Assembly: GCA_000431135.1 (NCBI GenBank)
Contig: HF987896.1
Coordinates: forward strand, 1-6,358
Length of the DNA: 6,358 bases
Direction of reading: 5' to 3'
Source of the DNA: Clostridium sp. CAG:590
GTDB lineage: Bacteria > Bacillota > Clostridia > Lachnospirales > Lachnospiraceae
The notes under the pieces were generated by a model, which was not told the origin of the DNA, did no database searches, and saw only the letters and a program-made list of their open reading frames with translations. Below are positions 1 to 5,554 of the stretch, one piece after another. The position numbers were made by a program, and so were the translations under genes. Position 1 is the first letter of the stretch. Every line of letters begins with the position of its first letter.

Positions 1-746
1 CTTCCACTGCGTTATTTTCAGGTGTTTGTTTTTCCTACTCGGATAAGAATGAATTTGTGCGGGGACCACTTGGATATTCGGCATTTGCTGCCTCCGGTTT
101 TTATTTAATTCTGTTGGTTATCCTGACTAATAAGTTATATAAGATGGAGCATACATACGAATCGCTGATCGCAATTTCCATTGCGGTGACGAACACGATA
201 TCTGCCATTCTGGAGGCGTTTTTCCATTATGACGGACTCATCAATACCACGGGAGCTGTGAGTATTGCATTTTATTATATGTATTTGACGACACAGCAGT
301 TCAAGCGGGATCCACTTACGCGTGCGCTCAACCGTCGGTATTTTTATCTGGATGCGGATCATTTGATGGAGAGCAAATGTCTGACAGCGGTAATTTCCAT
401 TGATTTAAATGATCTGAAGAGGATCAATGACGAGAATGGCCATGCGGCCGGGGATACGGCTTTGTGTACGATTGTAGCGTGCATTCAAAATATATTGCCG
501 AGGGGATGCCACCTGTATCGAACCGGTGGTGATGAGTTTATGGTCTTATGTTCACGGGTTTCAAAAGATGATGTCCCTGCTCTGATCGATCATATGCGGA
601 GGGAGCTTTCTAAGACTCTTTATTGCTGCGCCATTGGTTTTGCCATGCCGGATGCAGACGAGGATTTTCAACATATATGTTCTATTGCAGATGCAGCCAT
701 GTATGCAAATAAAAAACAATTAAAAGGCGAAGATACGATCCGCTAG
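1..746 (+). CDS. Membrane-anchored GGDEF-domain protein (probable diguanylate cyclase), 5'-truncated by window edge
   Basis: The reading frame (codons starting at position 3) is open to the left edge, so the true start lies upstream. The GTG at 57 is not a convincing start. The visible protein begins with hydrophobic segments at roughly 72-128, 156-224 and 237-290, the end of a multi-helix membrane sensor region. A compact GGDEF domain follows, opening with DPLTRALNRRYF and containing the metal-binding stretch SIDLNDLKRINDENGHAAGD. The signature RTGGDEF has its GGDEF codons at 525-539, and the late ADAAMYANK motif is present. GGDEF domains condense two GTP into cyclic di-GMP on the cytoplasmic side of the membrane. 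The intact signature suggests an active enzyme. The inhibitory RxxD product-binding site normally nine to six residues before GGDEF is absent: PRGC stands there. The input signal cannot be told from the sequence. A 99-base gap separates this gene from the next, with no clear terminator. Confidence 0.9.
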   Translation, partial: STALFSGVCFSYSDKNEFVRGPLGYSAFAASGFYLILLVILTNKLYKMEHTYESLIAISIAVTNTISAILEAFFHYDGLINTTGAVSIAFYYMYLTTQQFKRDPLTRALNRRYFYLDADHLMESKCLTAVISIDLNDLKRINDENGHAAGDTALCTIVACIQNILPRGCHLYRTGGDEFMVLCSRVSKDDVPALIDHMRRELSKTLYCCAIGFAMPDADEDFQHICSIADAAMYANKKQLKGEDTIR

Positions 747-845
747 TAATTAAAGTAGTAGAAGATAGATATCTTAATTGAGAAGATAATTATGAGAAAT
801 GTTTAAATCAGCTTAATCAAAATAAGAAAGGGAGAAAGAATACAT

Positions 846-1778
846 ATGAAAAGAATAACAAAGTACATGATAGCAGTATTTTTGATCAGCATGTTGTTGC
901 CATGGAATGCACAGGCAAAGACGAAGTCCATTGTGAATTGCAAATCGAAAAAATATAGTTACAGTGATATGAAAAAGGATATTCAGCAACTGGCAAAAAA
1001 ATATCCGGAGTACTGTTCCTATAAGGTAATCGGAAAGACACGGCAAGGGCGTAATATCTATGATTTTATGATCGGCAATCCGGAGGCGGAGAAGTCGTTG
1101 CTCATTATCAGTACAGTACATGCAAGAGAATATGTTTGCAGTGCCACTACGATGCGGATTGCAGAGTATTATCTTGATAATTATAATAAAAAGATTGGTG
1201 GAACGAAACCAGGCAAAGTATTCGATAAAGTACAGCTTCACATGATTGCAATGGCGAATCCGGATGGTGTGTATATTTCGCAGCATAAACAGACAAACTG
1301 GAAGTCGAATTCCAGAGGGGTGGATATCAATCGGAATTTCCCGATTCGTTTTAAGATTCAGGGAAAGAAGGGATTGGGAGGATATTCCGGGAAGAAAGCA
1401 AACAGTGAGAAAGAGACAAAGGCGATCATCAAATTAACCAAACAATTAAAAAAGGAACAGCAGTTGTGTGCACAGGTCAATTATCATGCAATGGGGAATA
1501 TTATTTTTGGTTCGTATGATGGAAAGAATAAGAGAATAAAAAAAGAATGTGCACAGATATATAAGATTGCCCGAAAGGAGACGGGATATGCAGATTCCGC
1601 AGGATATGTGGGATCATCTTCCGGAAACTGCAGAGATTATATGCTGGAGAAAATTAAGGTGCCAAGTATTACAATAGAGGTTGGAACAACGACATGTCCT
1701 GTTGCCTACAGGGAATATAACCGGATATTTGAAAAGAACAAGGACGTGTTGATCCGTATTGCTAAGTTATACCAATAG
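846..1778 (+). CDS. Secreted M14-family zinc carboxypeptidase-like peptidase
   Basis: This 310-residue protein starts with a classical signal peptide: MKRITK, a hydrophobic core to about residue 19, and probable cleavage after AQA at residue 24. The mature enzyme should act outside the membrane. No wall anchor or membrane helix follows. The M14 zinc peptidase fold is shown by HARE (zinc ligands H92 and E95), third ligand H214 in VNYHAMG, and the catalytic glutamate E278 in ITIEVGT. The substrate-carboxylate motif GVDINRNF is at 158-165, and NPDGV at 138-142. The family cleaves C-terminal or peptidoglycan stem-peptide residues. The pattern R263-D264-Y265 followed by VPSITIEVG resembles bacterial gamma-D-glutamyl-diaminopimelate peptidases of the M14C type more than digestive carboxypeptidases, so a cell-wall peptide substrate is plausible but inferred. 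The start is supported by AAGGGAG at 828-834, 11 bases upstream. The polyphosphate gene follows after 35 bases. Confidence 0.93.
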   Translation: MKRITKYMIAVFLISMLLPWNAQAKTKSIVNCKSKKYSYSDMKKDIQQLAKKYPEYCSYKVIGKTRQGRNIYDFMIGNPEAEKSLLIISTVHAREYVCSATTMRIAEYYLDNYNKKIGGTKPGKVFDKVQLHMIAMANPDGVYISQHKQTNWKSNSRGVDINRNFPIRFKIQGKKGLGGYSGKKANSEKETKAIIKLTKQLKKEQQLCAQVNYHAMGNIIFGSYDGKNKRIKKECAQIYKIARKETGYADSAGYVGSSSGNCRDYMLEKIKVPSITIEVGTTTCPVAYREYNRIFEKNKDVLIRIAKLYQ

Positions 1779-1797
1779 AGATAGATCATGAGTTAGC

Positions 1798-1806
1798 AAA
1801 GGAGGG
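1798..1806 (+). promoter_or_regulatory. Strong ribosome binding site for the PPK2 gene
   Basis: AAAGGAGGG lies 7 bases before the ATG at 1814, in the 35-base gap after the peptidase stop codon. It fixes the start of the downstream gene. I see no promoter or terminator in the gap, which supports co-transcription with the peptidase. Confidence 0.8.
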
Positions 1807-1813
1807 TTACCAT

Positions 1814-3283
1814 ATGCTAAAAGAATGGAAAGAAATGGAGTGTCCGGACAAGGACGAGCTAAAGACAAGACTGAGTGCAGCAAGAGAGAAGCTTGCAAGA
1901 CAACAGTTACTTATTAAGGAGAAGAAGATACCGGTTCTTGTTGTGATGGAAGGTTGGGGAACCGCAGGAAAAGGACACTGTATCGGACAGATCATACGCA
2001 ACATTGATCCGCGTTTTTTTAAGGTTTTCTCAATGCAGAAAAAGACGGAAGAGGACAAACGGATGCCGTTTTTGTATCGGCATTTTGTGAAGATTCCGGA
2101 AGAAGGACAGTTTGTGTTTCTGGATACGGCGTGGATGGATGAAACAACACAGGATTATATGTCGGGGACGATTTCTGAAGAATTGTATGCAAACCGGATC
2201 GAGTGCATCCGTCGATTTGAACGTCAGCTTACAGATAACGGATATCTGGTAATGAAATTTTTCCTGCAGGTATCAAAAAAAGAGCAGGCAAAACGTCTGC
2301 ATATACTGGAAGAGCAAAAGGATACAACGTGGAGGGTTGGCAAGAAGGATCTCTGGCAGAACGCACATTATGACAGGTGCACAGAAGTATATGATTCCTA
2401 TATGAAGAATACGAATATGCCGTCTGCACCGTGGTATATTGTGGATGCACAGGCACGTAAATGGACGGAGCTTCAGGTGTTGGAGACTTTGACGCAGGGA
2501 ATAGAGATTGCACTTAGCAATCACAAATTGGCAGTACCGTTATTACAGAATGTATTTCCGTTGGAGCGTATGCCATTACTTTCTGAGATTCCGTTAGATA
2601 AGACAATTGAGGAGACGGAGTATAAGAAAGAGTTAAAACATTTGCAGCAACGGTTAGGAGAGCTGCATAACCGTCTGTATCGCAAGAAGGTACCGGTTAT
2701 CATTGCATATGAAGGATGGGATGCTGCCGGAAAAGGCGGTAATATTAAGAGGATCACAGAGGCTTTGGATCCAAGAGGTTACGAGGTGCATCCGATTGCC
2801 AGCCCCGAACCGCATGAGAAAGCACGGCATTATCTGTGGCGTTTCTGGACAAGACTTCCTAAGACCGGACATATTGCCATTTTTGACCGTACCTGGTATG
2901 GACGGGTGATGGTGGAACGTCTGGAGGGATTTTGCAGTGAAAATGACTGGATGCGTGCATACAATGAGATCAACGAGTTTGAGAAGCTGCTGCATGATGA
3001 AGGAGCCGTGATCATTAAGTTCTGGGTACAGATCGACAAGGAGACACAGCTTGCAAGATTTACCGATCGACAGAATACACCGGAGAAACAGTGGAAGATT
3101 ACGGATGAGGACTGGCGTAACCGGGAAAAATGGGATCAATATGAGGAAGCAGTCAATGAAATGATTGCAAAGACCAGTACCACATATGCACCATGGCATA
3201 TATTGGAATCGGTAGATAAGAAATATGCGAGAATTAAGGCACTTAAGATAGTGATCGAACAGTTAGAACAGGCATTGAAATAA
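1814..3283 (+). CDS. pap: Two-domain PPK2-family polyphosphate:AMP phosphotransferase
   Basis: This 489-residue cytoplasmic protein contains two tandem PPK2 domains, at about residues 12-235 and 268-489, the usual size and layout of the fused (class II) family. Such enzymes move the terminal phosphate of inorganic polyphosphate onto AMP to make ADP, linking polyphosphate stores to adenine nucleotide balance. The C-terminal domain carries a full active site: Walker A GWDAAGKG (301-308), the lid region SPEPHEKARHYLWRFW (330-345), and Walker B IFDRTWYGR (356-364). The N-terminal domain keeps a P-loop, GWGTAGKG (47-54), but its Walker B region reads FLDTAWMDE (102-110), losing the DR-WY pattern. 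Its lid (FLYRHF) is also altered, so it is probably structural or regulatory. The ATG is supported by a perfect ribosome binding site. A hairpin after the stop probably ends the transcript. The AMP acceptor is inferred from the domain layout. Confidence 0.93.
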   Translation: MLKEWKEMECPDKDELKTRLSAAREKLARQQLLIKEKKIPVLVVMEGWGTAGKGHCIGQIIRNIDPRFFKVFSMQKKTEEDKRMPFLYRHFVKIPEEGQFVFLDTAWMDETTQDYMSGTISEELYANRIECIRRFERQLTDNGYLVMKFFLQVSKKEQAKRLHILEEQKDTTWRVGKKDLWQNAHYDRCTEVYDSYMKNTNMPSAPWYIVDAQARKWTELQVLETLTQGIEIALSNHKLAVPLLQNVFPLERMPLLSEIPLDKTIEETEYKKELKHLQQRLGELHNRLYRKKVPVIIAYEGWDAAGKGGNIKRITEALDPRGYEVHPIASPEPHEKARHYLWRFWTRLPKTGHIAIFDRTWYGRVMVERLEGFCSENDWMRAYNEINEFEKLLHDEGAVIIKFWVQIDKETQLARFTDRQNTPEKQWKITDEDWRNREKWDQYEEAVNEMIAKTSTTYAPWHILESVDKKYARIKALKIVIEQLEQALK

Positions 3284-3316
3284 GATTTGCACAATGCCAT
3301 TATATGAGATTATGAA

Positions 3317-3356
3317 ATTGGGGCAGACTACGGATTGGATCTGCCCCAATAGTTTT
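3317..3356. terminator. Hairpin terminator between convergent genes, probably bidirectional
   Basis: ATTGGGGCAGA at 3317-3327 pairs perfectly with TCTGCCCCAAT at 3340-3350, giving an 11-bp GC-rich stem with a 12-base loop. On the plus strand it is followed by AGTTTTC, a short T run, about 30 bases after the PPK2 stop codon. On the minus strand it is followed by TTCAT, so termination of the CobW-family gene is less well supported. The loop begins with that gene's stop codon and the right arm encodes some of its last residues. Confidence 0.75.
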
Positions 3357-4272
3357 CAATGGCTTCCTGTTGAAGAGCTTCTCCGATTATGATCAGAATT
3401 GCCTGACCGTTAGGAATTGGCTGAATTTCAATTTTCTGATGGGTGGCATTGATGGCAAGCCAGGTTCCGTCGGAAAGTTTCTGGAATCCCTTGATGCGGA
3501 ATACTTTTCCGCAGTTGGGATCAGACAGGATCTCTTTACAGGATCTGCGGAGAAAATCTTCCGTAAAATCCATATTCATAAAATACAGACTGTCGTAGGT
3601 ATCCTGCTCATCAAACCACATTTTGGTATAGTCGGCTGTCTGATAGCCGGAGGAGAGGATTGCCTGATAATCACAGTCCTGTAATGTTGACCAGTCGGTT
3701 GCAATCACCAGAGGATTCGGCATTTTTTTACAATGCAGGTTGCTGACTGCCTGTAGAACATACTCCTGTGTCCGGGACAATCTGGCGGTACTGACCTCCT
3801 GTACATGACTATATAAAACAGTCCCGGCCTGGGCAACCTGCGATGCAAGGAGATAGCAGGATGCATCAGAAAGCTGGAGTTCTAAGTTCGCATCAATGAT
3901 CGTGATAACATTGCCAATCGTGTACCAGCGATCTAACGGATCTTCGTGTAGTGCATCAAAGAATTCATCCATATCAAAAATGCCGGAAGGTTCGACGATC
4001 ACACGATCATATCCGCACATTCCCATTGCAATCAGTTTGGTCTTGAATCGTCTTCTGTGACAGTCGGCATCACAACCGCCGGCTACCATTTCTAATGTAC
4101 AATGGTCTCCCAAAATATCCTGTAACAGCATGGCATCAACATTGACTGCACCAAAGTCATTTTCTAAGATGCCGATATGAAGTCCCTGTGCAAGCAGGTA
4201 CTTTGCATATTGTTTAATAAATGTTGTCTTACCGGAACCAAGGAATCCGGTTATCAGATCTATCTGAATCAT
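3328..4272 (-). CDS. COG0523/CobW-family P-loop NTPase, putative metallochaperone-type, divergent subgroup
   Basis: This 314-residue cytoplasmic protein belongs to the G3E (CobW/COG0523) P-loop family. Relatives use nucleotide hydrolysis to deliver metals such as zinc, cobalt or nickel, or to serve cobalamin synthesis. Visible motifs are Walker A GFLGSGKT (9-16), ENDFG (37-41), EPSG (94-97) and the strand TIIDA (124-128). A small CobW C-terminal-like domain (about 256-302) contains FRIKGF and ends in ILIIIGEAL. Two hallmarks are changed. The usual CxCC metal motif after GG is C67-x3-C71 followed by HRRRFKTKL. The N/TKxD guanine motif expected after AQAGTVLY is SHVQ (155-158). No His-rich metal loop is present. 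Metal and nucleotide are therefore unknown. The start is fixed by a strong ribosome binding site. The gene is transcribed away from the phosphoesterase gene and toward the PPK2 gene, and no cobalamin or nickel genes lie nearby. Family assignment is firm; function is not. Confidence 0.9.
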   Translation of the reverse strand: MIQIDLITGFLGSGKTTFIKQYAKYLLAQGLHIGILENDFGAVNVDAMLLQDILGDHCTLEMVAGGCDADCHRRRFKTKLIAMGMCGYDRVIVEPSGIFDMDEFFDALHEDPLDRWYTIGNVITIIDANLELQLSDASCYLLASQVAQAGTVLYSHVQEVSTARLSRTQEYVLQAVSNLHCKKMPNPLVIATDWSTLQDCDYQAILSSGYQTADYTKMWFDEQDTYDSLYFMNMDFTEDFLRRSCKEILSDPNCGKVFRIKGFQKLSDGTWLAINATHQKIEIQPIPNGQAILIIIGEALQQEAIENYWGRSNP

Positions 4273-4276
4273 GAAT

Positions 4277-4285
4277 GATCACCTC
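4277..4285 (-). promoter_or_regulatory. Near-consensus ribosome binding site of the CobW-family gene
   Basis: Read on the minus strand the site is GAGGTGATC, nine consecutive matches to the complement of the 16S rRNA 3' end. It sits 4 bases before the ATG at 4272-4270 and decides that start. Confidence 0.8.
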
Positions 4286-4303
4286 GTATAATAAGATGTT
4301 TTT

Positions 4304-4332
4304 ATTCTAACATAGGATACCCTGAATGGAAA
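4304..4332 (-). promoter_or_regulatory. Candidate sigma-A promoter for the CobW-family gene
   Basis: On the minus strand, TTTCCA (plus 4327-4332) and TAGAAT (plus 4304-4309) are 17 bases apart, and a TG lies one base before the -10, giving an extended -10. The predicted start would give a short leader of about 25 bases before the gene. I see no obvious operator palindrome or metal-regulator box. Confidence 0.5.
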
Positions 4333-4364
4333 GAAAGAATCCGGATGATGGCACTTGAACACAA

Positions 4365-4373
4365 TGTTATAAT
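4365..4373 (+). promoter_or_regulatory. Candidate extended -10 promoter for the phosphoesterase/ATPase operon
   Basis: TGTTATAAT at 4365-4373 is a perfect TGn plus TATAAT extended -10 element. No good -35 is seen at the right spacing; ATGATG at 4345-4350 is a poor match, which is tolerable for extended -10 promoters. Transcription would begin near 4380, leaving a leader of about 70 bases before the start codon at 4453. That leader is T-rich and shows no convincing structure. Confidence 0.5.
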
Positions 4374-4452
4374 ATGATACCATCAAATTAATTGTGTAAG
4401 GTTTTATATGTTTGTTTTTGGGTATAAATGTTTGGAAATATAGGAGGTTGAA

Positions 4453-5553
4453 ATGAAGATATTGCATTGTGCGGATCTGCATTTAGATTCTAAAATGACA
4501 GCCAATCTGGATAAGGAAAAAGCAAAGGAGCGAAAAGGGGAAATCCTGCGCACTTTCGAAAGAATGATCCGTTATGCGGAGGAACAGGAGATTGCTGTCG
4601 TTTTGATTGCAGGAGATCTGTTCGATACAAAACACATTTCAGCAACTGCTAAGAATACGGTACTTCATGCAATTGTAGAGCATGCGGATATTCATTTTTA
4701 TTATCTCAAAGGCAATCATGACAGTGACAATTTTCTTGCAGATCTGGAGAAATTGCCAGACAATCTGTATCTGTTTGATTCAAACTGGACCACATACGAA
4801 GAAGCAGATGGAAGAATCACGATCAATGGAATGGAATTTACAGAGGATAATGTGGGGAGAGCAGATGTTTCGCTGGTACTGGATGCAGCACGTTTTAATA
4901 TTGTAATGCTGCATGGACAGGAATCTGTAAGCAAGGGAAAAGATAAGACGGAGATCATTCCACTGAAAGCATTTCGCAATAAGGGGATTGATTATATGGC
5001 ATTAGGACATATCCATGCCTATAAGAAGGAACAATTGGATGCCAGGGCAACGTATTGTTATCCGGGCTGTCTGGAAGGCAGAGGATTTGATGAGTGTGGG
5101 GAACATGGTTTTGTTGTATTGGATATTGATACGGAGACCATGCGTTATACACACGAATTTGTTCCGTTTGCCTATCGAACACTGCATACAGTTGAGGCAG
5201 ATGTGACGGATTGTCAGACAACAGCAGAGATGATCGCAAGAGTGGATAAGATGTTACAACAACATGCATTCTCGAATTCTTGTTTGCTGAAGATCGTGTT
5301 GACGGGAATGTTAGATGTGGAATGTGAGAAAGACATCCGTTACATCCGGACAAGATTTCAGGATGATTACTATTATGTAAAAGTATATGACGAGACGACA
5401 TTGAAGATTGATGTGGAATCGTATATGTTGGATGTGTCGTTGAAGGGAGAATATGTACGTCAGGTCATGGCAGACGATTCCTTATCGGAAGAAGACAAGA
5501 AGATCATTATCCGTTACGGGTTACAGGCAATTGCCGGAGAGGAGGTGCAGTAG
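4453..5553 (+). CDS. Mre11/SbcD/YhaO-like metallophosphoesterase, DNA repair exonuclease
   Basis: This 366-residue cytoplasmic protein is a calcineurin-type metallophosphoesterase of the Mre11/SbcD group. The two-metal active site is complete: D8 and H10 in CADLHLDS, D55 in GDLFD (54-58), N88 and H89 in KGNHD, H154 in MLHGQ, and H186 and H188 in GHIH. The stretch YPGCLEGRGFDECGEHGF (203-220) is typical of the bacterial YhaO-like branch, where E. coli SbcD differs. The region after about residue 235 corresponds to the capping and ATPase-contacting part. Such enzymes trim DNA ends or hairpins together with a Rad50/SbcC-like ATPase, and that partner begins one base after this gene's stop codon. 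The start is fixed by AGGAGG at 4442-4447, 5 bases upstream. The protein is somewhat shorter than SbcD or YhaO (about 400 residues), consistent with a compact C-terminus. The choice between SbcD and YhaO is by motif style only. Confidence 0.92.
   Translation: MKILHCADLHLDSKMTANLDKEKAKERKGEILRTFERMIRYAEEQEIAVVLIAGDLFDTKHISATAKNTVLHAIVEHADIHFYYLKGNHDSDNFLADLEKLPDNLYLFDSNWTTYEEADGRITINGMEFTEDNVGRADVSLVLDAARFNIVMLHGQESVSKGKDKTEIIPLKAFRNKGIDYMALGHIHAYKKEQLDARATYCYPGCLEGRGFDECGEHGFVVLDIDTETMRYTHEFVPFAYRTLHTVEADVTDCQTTAEMIARVDKMLQQHAFSNSCLLKIVLTGMLDVECEKDIRYIRTRFQDDYYYVKVYDETTLKIDVESYMLDVSLKGEYVRQVMADDSLSEEDKKIIIRYGLQAIAGEEVQ
5540..5547 (+). promoter_or_regulatory. Ribosome binding site embedded in the end of the phosphoesterase gene
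   Basis: AGGAGGTG lies inside the last codons (GEEVQ) of the upstream gene, 7 bases before the ATG at 5555. With the stop at 5551-5553 and only one base between stop and start (TAGTATG), it indicates translational coupling and fixes the ATPase start. Confidence 0.85.
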
Positions 5554-5554
5554 T

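Noticed and set aside
57..59. GTG as the start of the GGDEF gene
   Set aside because: The frame is open upstream to the edge, no good ribosome binding site precedes it, and starting here would cut into a membrane sensor region.
762..775. Inverted repeat AAGATA-GA-TATCTT after the GGDEF gene, considered as a terminator
   Set aside because: The stem is short and AT-rich, the loop is only 2 bases and no T run follows, so it is not a credible terminator.
778..808. Possible promoter for the peptidase gene, TTGAGA with TTTAAA or TTAAAT downstream
   Set aside because: The -10 match is poor and the spacing (18-19) is loose in an AT-rich stretch where such matches arise by chance; a promoter in the 99-base gap is likely but I cannot locate it.
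813..1286. Minus-strand open frame of 157 codons
   Set aside because: It lies antisense to the M14 peptidase, whose motifs are unambiguous, and its translation shows no recognisable domain.
2654..3199. Minus-strand open frame of 181 codons
   Set aside because: It is antisense to the conserved catalytic domain of the PPK2 protein and has a Cys- and Leu-rich composition typical of a shadow frame.
4273..4452. Cobalamin or other riboswitch upstream of the CobW-family gene
   Set aside because: The leader from the candidate promoter is only about 25 bases, and no B12-box-like or structured conserved element is visible.
4279..4482. Minus-strand small open frame across the divergent intergenic region
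   Set aside because: It would start inside the phosphoesterase gene and run through both candidate promoters; there is no supporting ribosome binding site or recognisable protein.
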